Shown here piece after piece: positions 15,201 through 21,733 of a DNA stretch of 64,000 nucleotides. The notes beneath the pieces were generated by a model. That model was not told where the DNA came from and did not search any database. It worked only from the letters and a program-made list of their open reading frames with translations. Positions within the stretch are counted from its first letter, which is position 1. Each line of letters starts with the position of its first letter. Both the position numbers and the translations under genes were made by a program. Where the stretch lies: the NCBI GenBank assembly GCA_964638155.1, contig CAZWYI010000006.1, positions 17,021-81,020 on the forward strand. Direction: 5' to 3'. This DNA is from CAYZTD01 sp964638155. Its GTDB lineage: Archaea; Thermoplasmatota; E2; DHVEG-1.

Positions 15201-18153
15201 AATAAACATCGTTGGCAATGGAACCGGTAGTACGATTATTGATGGTGGGGAGAATGGTAGTGTTATCACGGTTAATGCAGATAATGTAAGTATCTCAGGG
15301 TTCACTATTCAAAATAGTTCTAATTCAAGTGGAAGTGCAGGGATACAGATCAATGGGAATCATACCACGGTTTCAAATACAACTATTTCAGATTCCTGGA
15401 ATGGGATCATCTGCGGGAATCGTAGTTTTCCAACCACTAATAACACTTTTGAAAACAATACGTTTACCAATAACAGTGATGGTGCAGGAATCCTGGTAAC
15501 GAATACATCAGATGGAACCAGTATTAGAAACAATACCTTCCAACATAATTATGATGGTGTTAAAGTAACATCAGATAACATTACAATTGATAATAACACT
15601 ATCCAGAATTCAACTAATAACGGAATAAACCTTGAAGATAGTAATGATTCTACAATCACCAATAATATCTGTAACCAAAACCAGTATGGTATTGTTCTCA
15701 ATAATACCAATGTTATAACTATTCATACAAACAATGTTTCAGATAATACAAAGGCTGGATTATTTTTTACAGATACATATAATACGACAACATATAATAA
15801 TTATTTAGATAACATTAATCAGACATTGTTTTCTGGTTTAAATATCGATACTGTTTGGAATACAACAAAAACAAGTGGTACAAACATTATTGGTGGAAAC
15901 TATCTTGGCGGTAATTACTGGAGTGACTATAATGGGTACGATACCGATGGCGATGGACTTGGAAATCTAAACTATACTATTAACCAAACACATAATTTCT
16001 ATGATATATTAGCATTAACAGTTGCAAATATGGAGTCTGTACCAGGGGGTATAAACCCTGCAAATGGAAGTAGTAACCAGAATCCACATAGTTTAAACTG
16101 GACAATAGCAATTAGTGATTCAGATGGAGATCTATTTGACTGGACAATAGAATGTGCAGGTCAGAGTAATACTGGTTCAAACGAAGAAAATGGTACAAAA
16201 AATATAGTTCTAACATCACTGTCATATAACACAACATACAAAGTATATGTTAATGTGTCAGATGGAACATGTTGGGTGAATGAAAGCTATAATTTTTCAA
16301 CAAGAACTCAGTATCTGCCAACCCTGCCAACTAGTTTTACTGCAACAACAATAAACCCTGTAAATATCACTTTAACATGGTCTAAAGGAACAAATACGGA
16401 TTACACCCGGATACAAAGGAAAACAACAGAGTATCCTGAAACCATTTCAGATGGAACAAATGTGGCAAACACTACAGGTACAACACATTCAGATACAGTA
16501 TCTGAAGGAGATACCTACTACTACCGTGCATGGAGCTATAATATTACTGATAACGTATGGTCGACAAACAACGCTAGTGATTACAATATCACAACATATT
16601 ACGCAGATATTCCTAGTAAAACTCCTGTAAATGATTCTACGGGTGTTTCATTATTGCCTGTTTTGCAGGTTTCTGCAAACGACTCTGATGGTGATACTAT
16701 GAATATAACATGGTATAGCAATAGCAGTGGCACTTGGCAGGTTTTTGGAACAAACAATAGCGTTTCAAATGGAACATATAGTATGAGTAACAGTAACTTT
16801 AGCCAGTATTCAACAAAATATTTCTGGAAAGTAACAATTTTTGATGGAACTTATTGGGTAAATAATACTTATTGTTTTACAACTATTGCAAACAATCTAC
16901 CTATTCAATCAAATCATACTATTGTAAACAGCAGTATAAGTTACAATCTATCTTTGAATACTACCATTTCGGCACTATATCCATCTTATCTATCAATTGA
17001 TTTTTCAGATGAAGAAAATCATTCAATGGCAATCAACATCATTACAAATGCATCTGGCACTTGGCAGGTTGTTAATTCAAGTTCAGGGCTGTCTAATGGC
17101 ACGTATAAAGCATATAATTTCTCATGGATCAATCAATCTAGCACAACATATTATTTGTGGGTCAATCTTTCTGATGGACATGATTGGAATAACAAATCAT
17201 ACACAATAACGACACTTGGCGAATATGTACCATTTAAACCAATTAGTTTTACTGCAACTGCGGCAAGTTCAAGTAAAATCAATTTAGCTTGGACAAAAGG
17301 AAACAAAGCTAATAAAACCTATATTAGATACAAGGAGGGATCAACTGCACCAGTTAATCGTTCTGATGGAACACTACTTTATAATGGAACAGATACATCT
17401 ACTAGTGCAACATCCCTTTCATCAAGTACTACATATAGTTTTAAAGCCTGGAGTTACAATGACTCTGGAAACTGTTTTAGCATATTCAACTCGACTTGCA
17501 GTGCTACATCAAATTCAGCAAGTACTGGTGGTACTACTTCACCTGGTACTGGAACTACAGCTCCATCAGATGATCCTGAGGATTCAGATGGTGATGGTAT
17601 TCCTGATGAGGAGGATGAATTCCCTGATGATCCCAGTGAATCAAAGGATTCAGATGGTGATGGAATAGGTGATAACTCTGATAACAGCCCAGAGGTTCCT
17701 AATCCTGATCAGACTGATAATGATAATGATGGTGTAGGTGATGCAAGTGATACGGATGATGATAACGATGGTGTTTCTGATGATATGGAAGAAGAAATAG
17801 GTAGTGATCCTAAAACAGATGGTGATGTTGAAGATATTGATCCTTTTATTTCAGATAGTTATGTTGCTGATACCAATGGTGATGGCAGATATGATAAGTT
17901 CTATAATTCTAGTTCTGGTGTTAAAACAGATGTTATGTATGTGGAATCAGAAGGTTATTATATAGATAGTGATGGCGATGGATCCTGGGATTATGTTTAT
18001 AATCCAACAGATGGAAGTCTTACTCCTGCTGAAGAAGAAACAACAGATGGGGGTAACTTATGGTTTATAATTGGTGGTGCTCTTGTCGGTGTTTTAGTAT
18101 TGCTATTTATTATTATTTTTGTCTTTAAAAGACGTAAAAAAGACAAAAAATAA
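9235..18153 (+). CDS. Giant surface-anchored adhesin-like protein (FG-GAP, FN3/Ig, beta-helix, TSP3 repeats)
   Basis: I choose the GTG at 9235 because GGAGGT lies 7 bases upstream; an earlier in-frame GTG at 9220 would bury that site. The 2,972-residue product has a signal peptide (1-22, ending VTNA), a unique domain ending in YPVVVDPL (to about 260), 14 FG-GAP repeats (262-1057), alternating FN3 and Ig-like domains (1062-1937), a NosD-like right-handed beta-helix (1939-2262) closing with GGNYWSDYNGYDTDGDG, more FN3/Ig domains (to about 2760), acidic DSDGDGIPDE calcium repeats (2778-2865), and one membrane helix before RRKKDKK. Many N-x-S/T sequons suggest dense glycosylation. It is probably a cell-surface adhesin or polymer binder; no enzyme motif is seen. 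Confidence 0.9.
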   Translation: MNKSGVCILIVLMLVFSFVGVTNADFLSENDIDVNGSDSNFINKDFNSIDGVPDGLSDDEWSGILESIENYDYQLGYDDLLDCYHAENSVHGLDVRFGSDGGVKTVFSDENSFSLKPVGFGYSGFLSGLSNDPDVEVGFNRIDYSYSEDFIGWYKNSVDGLEHGFDILEPIEPRLNSEICIEISYDSSFTAEKVGDGIVFSDESGVSQLKYDKLKVVDAKGSTLPSSMSLEEETRSICLSFDDSDAVYPVVVDPLVTSFVKKITASDGAAEDRFGYSVSISGDTIVVGAYWDDVDGNTDQGSAYVFTRNNQTMDDWGQVKKLTVSDGAAEDYFGGSVSISGDTLVVGAYKDDVDGNTDQGSAYVFTRNNQTMDDWGRVTKLTASDGASSDQFGGSVSISGDTLVVGASFDDVDGNTDQGSAYVFSRNNGSMDGWGQVTKLTASDGAAYDYFGYSVSISGDTLVVGASYDDVDGIADQGSAYVFSRNNGGMDGWGQVTKLTASDGAEDDYFGWSVSISGDTLVVGAYGDDDVDGNNFQGSAYVFTRNNQTMDDWGQVTKLTASDGAEDDWFGTSVSISGDTIVVGADKGDGGNRNQGSAYVFTRNNQTMDDWGQVTKLTASDGATHDYFGYSVSISGDTLVVGAFGDESFSGSAYTYVMEGDAWTQIAKPVASDGEEDDYFGYSVSISGDTIVVGARDDDGCKGSAYVYTRNNLTADDWGQVVKLTASDGEAGDEFGCSLSISGDTIVVGAHWDDNPDRSGSAYVYTRNNETADDWGEVTKLTASDGEASDYFGYSVSISGDTIVVGAYGDDDGGDYQGSAYVFVRNNQTADDWGQAAKLNASDGEEDDYFGRSVSISGDTIVVGSDGDDDNGGESGSAYVYTRNNETADDWGEVTKLTASDGAADDEFGHSVSISGDTIVVGAYYDDDNGLSSGSAYVFTRNNQTADDWGEVTKLTASDGAEFDNFGCSVSISGDTIVVGANYDDDNGDNSGSAYVFTRNQGGADSWGQVNKLTASDGEAQDVFGWSVSISGDTIVVGARDGDGEGTNSGAAYVYYEYSIPPPLDPPTSFKANSVNSTKIDLSWTKASTASHTHIQRNTGSYPTSITDGTTVYNGTASTYSDTSLTEGTTYYYRAWSYNATDNEYSSSYVSATSTANNIPMISGESPSNESTNIDPLTISSISINDSDSDTMNITWYSNTSGSWTVFGTNNSVSNGTYHQTNNNFSSYNETYYWNVTVTDGKDTNSSNIFYFSTKIGSPTVTTNSSTGIEETNVTLQGYLSSNGGEACTVRFEYGTTSDYGTNTSNQTKNSGQEYSEEITGLTEGQLYHYRAYANNTAGSNTGSDMTLLTKPEVPTNLQAQTNSSSLIYLTWTTADGANNTYIERNTAADWARSTGSEVYNGSLSSYENTGLTDGTTYYYQAWSYTNWSDLHQYSDDNDSAFNTTKHVPTLTGESPSNQTTNVNPLPTCSITVNDLDGDNMDLTWYSNSSGPWVVFGSNTSVSNGTYYQTNSNFSSYNTTYYWNVTVNDSNDTNNSDIFWFTIRKHYLPDPPNSFTATVNSSTELYLSWSKGTNTSFTRIQRKTSGYPNSISDGTNIYNDTGSSYSDTGRSEGTTYYYRAWSYNVTDGLWSTNNASAANTTNSIPVITNEGPSNESTNIDPIPQMNITINDIDGDSMNLTWYSNSSGSWVIFGTNNSVGNGTYHQTNSNFSSYNTTYYWNITVTDEKDTNTSSVFCFTIRNQYIPDPADTFTATTINSTKINLEWDKGSNADYTRIQRKTNVYPTGISDGTNIYNDTSTSYNDTGLTQGTTYHYRAWSYNNTDNSWSETNISVYNTTNYLPIITAESPDDESTNINILPTLAITVNDFEEDTMNVTWRWNNSGTWNIFGTNNSIGNGTYYQTNSNFSSYNITYYWNVTVSDSTNTNISSVYQFTIKNNDVIRVDPNKPDDWYDDLHVRNITEAINNVTENGTLYVWEGTYNETLTINKSINIVGNGTGSTIIDGGENGSVITVNADNVSISGFTIQNSSNSSGSAGIQINGNHTTVSNTTISDSWNGIICGNRSFPTTNNTFENNTFTNNSDGAGILVTNTSDGTSIRNNTFQHNYDGVKVTSDNITIDNNTIQNSTNNGINLEDSNDSTITNNICNQNQYGIVLNNTNVITIHTNNVSDNTKAGLFFTDTYNTTTYNNYLDNINQTLFSGLNIDTVWNTTKTSGTNIIGGNYLGGNYWSDYNGYDTDGDGLGNLNYTINQTHNFYDILALTVANMESVPGGINPANGSSNQNPHSLNWTIAISDSDGDLFDWTIECAGQSNTGSNEENGTKNIVLTSLSYNTTYKVYVNVSDGTCWVNESYNFSTRTQYLPTLPTSFTATTINPVNITLTWSKGTNTDYTRIQRKTTEYPETISDGTNVANTTGTTHSDTVSEGDTYYYRAWSYNITDNVWSTNNASDYNITTYYADIPSKTPVNDSTGVSLLPVLQVSANDSDGDTMNITWYSNSSGTWQVFGTNNSVSNGTYSMSNSNFSQYSTKYFWKVTIFDGTYWVNNTYCFTTIANNLPIQSNHTIVNSSISYNLSLNTTISALYPSYLSIDFSDEENHSMAINIITNASGTWQVVNSSSGLSNGTYKAYNFSWINQSSTTYYLWVNLSDGHDWNNKSYTITTLGEYVPFKPISFTATAASSSKINLAWTKGNKANKTYIRYKEGSTAPVNRSDGTLLYNGTDTSTSATSLSSSTTYSFKAWSYNDSGNCFSIFNSTCSATSNSASTGGTTSPGTGTTAPSDDPEDSDGDGIPDEEDEFPDDPSESKDSDGDGIGDNSDNSPEVPNPDQTDNDNDGVGDASDTDDDNDGVSDDMEEEIGSDPKTDGDVEDIDPFISDSYVADTNGDGRYDKFYNSSSGVKTDVMYVESEGYYIDSDGDGSWDYVYNPTDGSLTPAEEETTDGGNLWFIIGGALVGVLVLLFIIIFVFKRRKKDKK
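10021..12405 (+). repeat. 14 tandem FG-GAP-coding repeats of about 170 bp
   Basis: Fourteen units encode the pattern LTASDG..xDxFGxSVSISGDT, then VVGAYxDDD, GSAYVFTRNN and DDWGQVTK. Fourteen blades fit two seven-bladed integrin-alpha-like propellers. Aspartate-rich loops in each blade fit calcium binding. Units are highly similar at the DNA level, so copy number may vary by recombination. Confidence 0.88.
12415..12422 (+). repeat. C8 homopolymer inside the giant surface gene
   Basis: Eight consecutive C residues encode Pro-Pro plus part of a third Pro in SIPPPLDPPT, exactly at the junction between the FG-GAP block and the first FN3 domain. Such a run is conspicuous in this AT-rich DNA and could slip. 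Confidence 0.8.
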
Positions 18154-18159
18154 AATACA

Positions 18160-18178
18160 TTTTTTTTTCTTTTTTTTA
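18160..18178 (+). terminator. Oligo-T terminator after the giant surface gene
   Basis: Two T runs (T9 and T8 separated by C) begin 7 bases after the TAA. This is the usual intrinsic archaeal termination signal; no hairpin is needed. Confidence 0.55.
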
Positions 18179-18211
18179 TATTTTTAGATTTAAATGATTA
18201 AAAATGTTTTT

Positions 18212-18270
18212 ACAGGAGAAAAAAGTATTTTTTCACCGGTGAAACTAGGTTCAAATCCCTTCCCCTGCAT
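18212..18270 (+). repeat. Right copies: ACAGGAGAAAA, 14-bp palindrome and tRNA 3'-end fragment
   Basis: ACAGGAGAAAA (about 18212), TTTCACCGGTGAAA (18231-18244) and the 23-base tRNA tail (18248-18270) are packed into 59 bases. The tRNA piece here is preceded by CTA rather than the pairing AGG, so its T-stem cannot close: it is a remnant and not a functional gene. Together with the left copies it brackets the giant gene at about 9.3 kb spacing. Confidence 0.7.
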
Positions 18271-18341
18271 AAATTACCATTTATAAAGTTATAGCTTAAT
18301 TCATTTCCATGTGAGTTATAAAAAAATGAAAGATTATTAGT

Positions 18342-19208
18342 TTAAACGTGCTCTTCAATTAAATCTGCGATATCTGTAGGAAATTGGGCGATTTTAACAC
18401 CTGCTTCTTTGAATGCTTTTACTTTTGATGCAGCTGTTCCTTTCCCTCTGGCAATAATTGCTCCTGCATGCCCCATTCTTTTTCCTGGTGGTGCAGTTCT
18501 TCCCGCAATAAAGGCAAACACAGGTTTTGAGATTTGTTCTTTTATGTATTCTGCAGCATCTTCTTCAGCTGTACCACCGATTTCTCCCACTAACACCATT
18601 GCTTTTGTTTCTTTGTCTTTTTCAAAAGCATCTAGAGAATCAATAAATGTAGTCCCAATAATCGGGTCGCCTCCAAGACCAATACAGGTACTCTGTCCAA
18701 TTTTCTTTTCAGAAAGAGAGTTTACTATTTCATAAGTAAGGGTTCCCGATCGACTGGCCACACCAATATTTCCTTTAAGGAATATACTTCCCGGAAGGAT
18801 TCCTATTTTTGTCTTCCCTGGGCTTGCAATACCTGGGCAATTTGGACCGATAATTACTGCATTTTTGTATTTTGCATAATGAACAAAATCCATTGCATCA
18901 TGAAAAGGAATATTTTCAGTAATTACTACAATAGTTTTTATTCCAGCATCAAGTGCTTCAAAGACAGCATCTTTTGCATAACGCGCAGGAACAAGGACAA
19001 GTGAAGTGTTTGCATGAGTTTCATTTACACCTTTTTGTACGTTATCAAAAATTGGTACACCATTGACATCCTGTCCACCTTTACCAGGTGTTACTCCTGC
19101 AACAACATTAGTTCCAAAGTTTTTCATCTCACCAATATGGAAAACTCCTTGATGACCGGTTGCACCTTGAACAATAACCTTGCTTTTTTCATCTACAAAA
19201 ATTGCCAT
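18342..19208 (-). CDS. sucD: Succinyl-CoA synthetase alpha subunit
   Basis: A 288-residue alpha subunit of succinate-CoA ligase, which interconverts succinyl-CoA and succinate with ATP/GTP formation. It has the CoA-binding Rossmann region (VQGATGHQG, residues 14-22), GPNCPGIASPGKTKIGI, SGTLTYEI, GGDPIIGT and the phospho-histidine loop GRTAPPGKRMGHAGAI near residue 240. GGAGGTG lies in the end of sucC, 8 bases before the ATG. Only TAG-TCA separates sucC from this start and the two are in the same frame. It supplies or consumes succinyl-CoA for the Kor complex encoded 5 kb away. Confidence 0.97.
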   Translation of the reverse strand: MAIFVDEKSKVIVQGATGHQGVFHIGEMKNFGTNVVAGVTPGKGGQDVNGVPIFDNVQKGVNETHANTSLVLVPARYAKDAVFEALDAGIKTIVVITENIPFHDAMDFVHYAKYKNAVIIGPNCPGIASPGKTKIGILPGSIFLKGNIGVASRSGTLTYEIVNSLSEKKIGQSTCIGLGGDPIIGTTFIDSLDAFEKDKETKAMVLVGEIGGTAEEDAAEYIKEQISKPVFAFIAGRTAPPGKRMGHAGAIIARGKGTAASKVKAFKEAGVKIAQFPTDIADLIEEHV

Positions 19209-19211
19209 TGA

Positions 19212-20318
19212 CTATTCACCTCCAGCTAAATCAGATGATCTTTTTGCTGCATCCTGCAGGGTAGTAGCAGTGATAAGGCCTGCATCTTTTAATATCTCTT
19301 TAGCGGCATCTTCATTCATACCTTTAATACGAGTAATAACAGGGCAGTCAATACCTTCTTTTGTAATAACTGCTTTAACACCTTTTGCAACTGTATCACA
19401 TTTTGTAATTCCACCAAAAAGATTTAAGAAAATAACTTTTGGTTTTGCTTTTTTCATAAGTTCAAAAGCCTGTTTTACTTTTTCAGGATCATCAGTACCA
19501 CCAAGGTCAAGAAAAACACCACCTGAGCCTTTAAAATAAGTTAAGGCATCAAGTGTTGCCATTGTAAGACCTGCCCCATTTGCAATAACACCGATGTTTC
19601 CTCCGAGTTGAACAAAAGATATTCCCATTTCCTCAGCTTCTTTTTCTAAATCTGTCAGCTCTATATTCTCAGGAGTAATATCTTTGTGGCGGTACATTGC
19701 ATCATCGTTGATAATCACCTTTGAATCAATTGCCATTGCTTTTCCTTTTTTTGTAATAATAAGAGGATTAATCTCTACTAATTCACAATCATATTCCCGG
19801 AATAATTTATAAATTTTTGAAAGTACATTGGATATTTGTTTTGCTTCTTCTTTTTCAACATTTAATTTTGAAATAATATTTCTACGGTTAAAAGATTGTA
19901 TTCCAATCAACGGGTTTACCCATTCCTTGAAGATTTTATTATCTGGGACACTTTCTATATCCATCCCGCCAGAGGCACTAGCCATAATCAAAGGCATTTT
20001 TTTAGTTCTATCAAGTGATATACTAAGGTATAACTCTTTTTTGATGTCAGCCATTTCTTCTGCAAGTACTTTTCCAACTTTATAAGAACGGATAGCCATC
20101 CCCATGATTTCAGAAAGCTTTTCTTTAGCATCATCTAGGTTTTTTGTTGTTTTTATTCCACCAGCTTTTCCTCGTCCACCAATTGGAACTTGTGCTTTTA
20201 GAACAAGTGGGAATTTAAGATCTGAAAAATCTTTTTCTCCTGAAACAAGTTTGCCGTTTGGGACTGAAATATCATATTTAACAAACAGCTTTTTACCTTG
20301 GTACTCAAAAAGTTTCAT
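19212..20318 (-). CDS. sucC: Succinyl-CoA synthetase beta subunit
   Basis: A 368-residue beta subunit with an N-terminal ATP-grasp domain (MKLFEYQGKKLFVKY; KAQVPIGGRGKAGGI at about 42-56), CELVEINPLI (metal site), and the C-terminal ligase domain NGAGLTMATLDAL and FLDLGGTDDPEKV plus NLFGGITKCD. Length is slightly under bacterial SucC. It has no ribosome site. A TATA-like CTTAAATATG about 25 bases upstream, overlapping the end of the regulator gene, suggests a leaderless transcript. It ends in TAG (19212-19214). Confidence 0.97.
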   Translation of the reverse strand: MKLFEYQGKKLFVKYDISVPNGKLVSGEKDFSDLKFPLVLKAQVPIGGRGKAGGIKTTKNLDDAKEKLSEIMGMAIRSYKVGKVLAEEMADIKKELYLSISLDRTKKMPLIMASASGGMDIESVPDNKIFKEWVNPLIGIQSFNRRNIISKLNVEKEEAKQISNVLSKIYKLFREYDCELVEINPLIITKKGKAMAIDSKVIINDDAMYRHKDITPENIELTDLEKEAEEMGISFVQLGGNIGVIANGAGLTMATLDALTYFKGSGGVFLDLGGTDDPEKVKQAFELMKKAKPKVIFLNLFGGITKCDTVAKGVKAVITKEGIDCPVITRIKGMNEDAAKEILKDAGLITATTLQDAAKRSSDLAGGE

Positions 20319-20337
20319 AGGAAACCGTAATACAAAT

Positions 20338-21426
20338 TCACATATTTAAGAGCTTTTTAACCCAGAAATCAGATCCTACAATCTTGTTTGCTATTGGAGC
20401 AAATATTAAATCTTTAATAAAAACCATCGTATTCAAACTATAGGTCTTAATTACTGGATCTCTTGCAATCCATTTATTTTGTTTTAAAGTCTGCATCAAA
20501 TTCAGTGTATCTAATTTATAATCATCATAATCTCTATAAATTGATATCATTATTGCTTCAAATTGTCTACATGCAAAAAGAACAGTTGAATCGCTCATTA
20601 ACATCGCTGCTTCATCATTGTCCATGTTTGGCGGGTTACTGGGATCAAAACGTATATGACAAAAAGTAAGGATTTCAAAACCCATCTTTTTGATATTAGG
20701 TAGGCTTATATGTCTTATGAGATTGTCTTTTTCAAATCCACGGCGCAAGCGTGAAACAGTATGCCGAGAAACATCTATCTCCTTACCAATATCATTATCA
20801 GACATCTCGGGATAGCTAATCATCATGGAATAAACATTTTTTTGGATATCTGAAAAATCTACATCTGTTTCTTTTTGAAATGCAAGATTTACTGTTTCTT
20901 CTGAATTTTGAGATTTGATATTAAAATTTTTTTTAAGTAAAGGTGCATAATCAAAAAATCTGTATATCCGACTTATTTCAAATGGGAAAACAACCATAAT
21001 TGGATATTCATCTTCGAGTAGTCCTCTTTTACCAAATGTTTGAGTTCTTATGTCATTAATTCTACCAATTGTTGAATAATCACTTGAAAGACTTAATGAA
21101 AAACCTTTGTCATATTCACCTACTGAAAAAAATATTTCTTCAAAGACTTCTATTGCTTTGCCTGTTATATCTGTACGTTCCTGAAGTGGTATAAGCGGAC
21201 TAAAGTTCGTATAAATTGCAACTAACATTTTACAACCCATATTTTGAAGTCTGGGTATAATCAATCTTCTAAAATAATCGCTTTCCTTTAGCCTATGCCT
21301 TATGGAAGTAACTGTTGAATGTTTTATTTTGAATGTTTCCGAAAGTTCCTTATCAGTAAATGTTGGATATTTGACTAAACCATATAGAACAAGTTTTTCT
21401 TTTGGAGTGAGATTTAGTGATTTCAT
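20338..21426 (-). CDS. Two-winged-helix transcriptional regulator
   Basis: A 362-residue protein with two similar halves. Each starts with a winged HTH (residues 6-45, with DKELSETFKIKHSTVTSIRHRL; and about 200-240, with DNDIGKEIDVSRHTVSRLRRGF), followed by RLxIPRLQNMG or RHISLPNIKKMG and an alpha/beta sensor segment, an Lrp/AsnC-like layout. I do not recognise a named member. Its position between sucCD and the divergent Tfr-Kor-Hdr-Mvh array suggests it controls those genes. It has its own promoter and appears leaderless. It may act as a covalent dimer, with both half-sites read by one chain (inference). Confidence 0.75.
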   Translation of the reverse strand: MKSLNLTPKEKLVLYGLVKYPTFTDKELSETFKIKHSTVTSIRHRLKESDYFRRLIIPRLQNMGCKMLVAIYTNFSPLIPLQERTDITGKAIEVFEEIFFSVGEYDKGFSLSLSSDYSTIGRINDIRTQTFGKRGLLEDEYPIMVVFPFEISRIYRFFDYAPLLKKNFNIKSQNSEETVNLAFQKETDVDFSDIQKNVYSMMISYPEMSDNDIGKEIDVSRHTVSRLRRGFEKDNLIRHISLPNIKKMGFEILTFCHIRFDPSNPPNMDNDEAAMLMSDSTVLFACRQFEAIMISIYRDYDDYKLDTLNLMQTLKQNKWIARDPVIKTYSLNTMVFIKDLIFAPIANKIVGSDFWVKKLLNM

Positions 21427-21445
21427 TATTACAAGAATAAGTAAA

Positions 21446-21459
21446 ATTTATATATAAAT
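21446..21459 (-). promoter_or_regulatory. TATA box of the two-HTH regulator (leaderless)
   Basis: ATTTATATATAAAT is centred about 27 bases before the ATG at 21426, with no ribosome site between, so transcription should begin at or next to the start codon. The run 21460-21580 toward the tfr genes is AT-rich and otherwise featureless. Confidence 0.55.
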
Positions 21460-21582
21460 GTTTTCACCATTTTACTAAATTAAGTCTTAAATATTGAGAA
21501 AAAGATATTTTTAATTACAAAATATACACAAATTCTTATTTAAATAGCGTTAATTTATTTTTTTGATAATATTAACAATAAG

Positions 21583-21591
21583 TATTTAATA
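21583..21591 (+). promoter_or_regulatory. TATA-like box for the tfr-kor-hdr-mvh array
   Basis: TATTTAATA lies about 30 bases before the AGGAGG at 21617, implying initiation near 21610-21615 and a short leader ahead of the 32-codon upstream frame. No other convincing promoter is seen before tfrB. Confidence 0.35.
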
Positions 21592-21629
21592 CTAGTATCT
21601 TATACAAAACTTACTCAGGAGGAACCATC

Positions 21630-21728
21630 TTGATTAAACATATGGTAGAAAAAACTAACCTGTTTGATATAATAATAACTTGTAATTTTACAATTTTTAA
21701 AAATTTTGATTTATGTTTTGTGGGGTAA
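21630..21728 (+). CDS. Possible 32-residue leader peptide upstream of tfrB
   Basis: A perfect AGGAGG (21617-21622) sits 7 bases before TTG at 21630, opening a 32-codon frame (MIKHMVEKTNLFD...) that ends in TAA at 21728. That stop overlaps the GTGGGG ribosome site of tfrB and is 5 bases from its ATG. The strong site has no other gene to serve, so either a leader peptide is translated and coupled to tfrB or a start has been missed. No homology is recognised. Confidence 0.4.
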   Translation: MIKHMVEKTNLFDIIITCNFTIFKNFDLCFVG

Positions 21729-21733
21729 ACAAA

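Noticed and set aside
15050..16020. NosD nitrous-oxide reductase maturation factor
   Set aside because: The beta-helix repeats are NosD-like in fold only; they are one domain of the giant adhesin and no nos genes occur.
19180..20349. Plus-strand open frames opposite sucC/sucD
   Set aside because: They are shadows of the conserved minus-strand genes.
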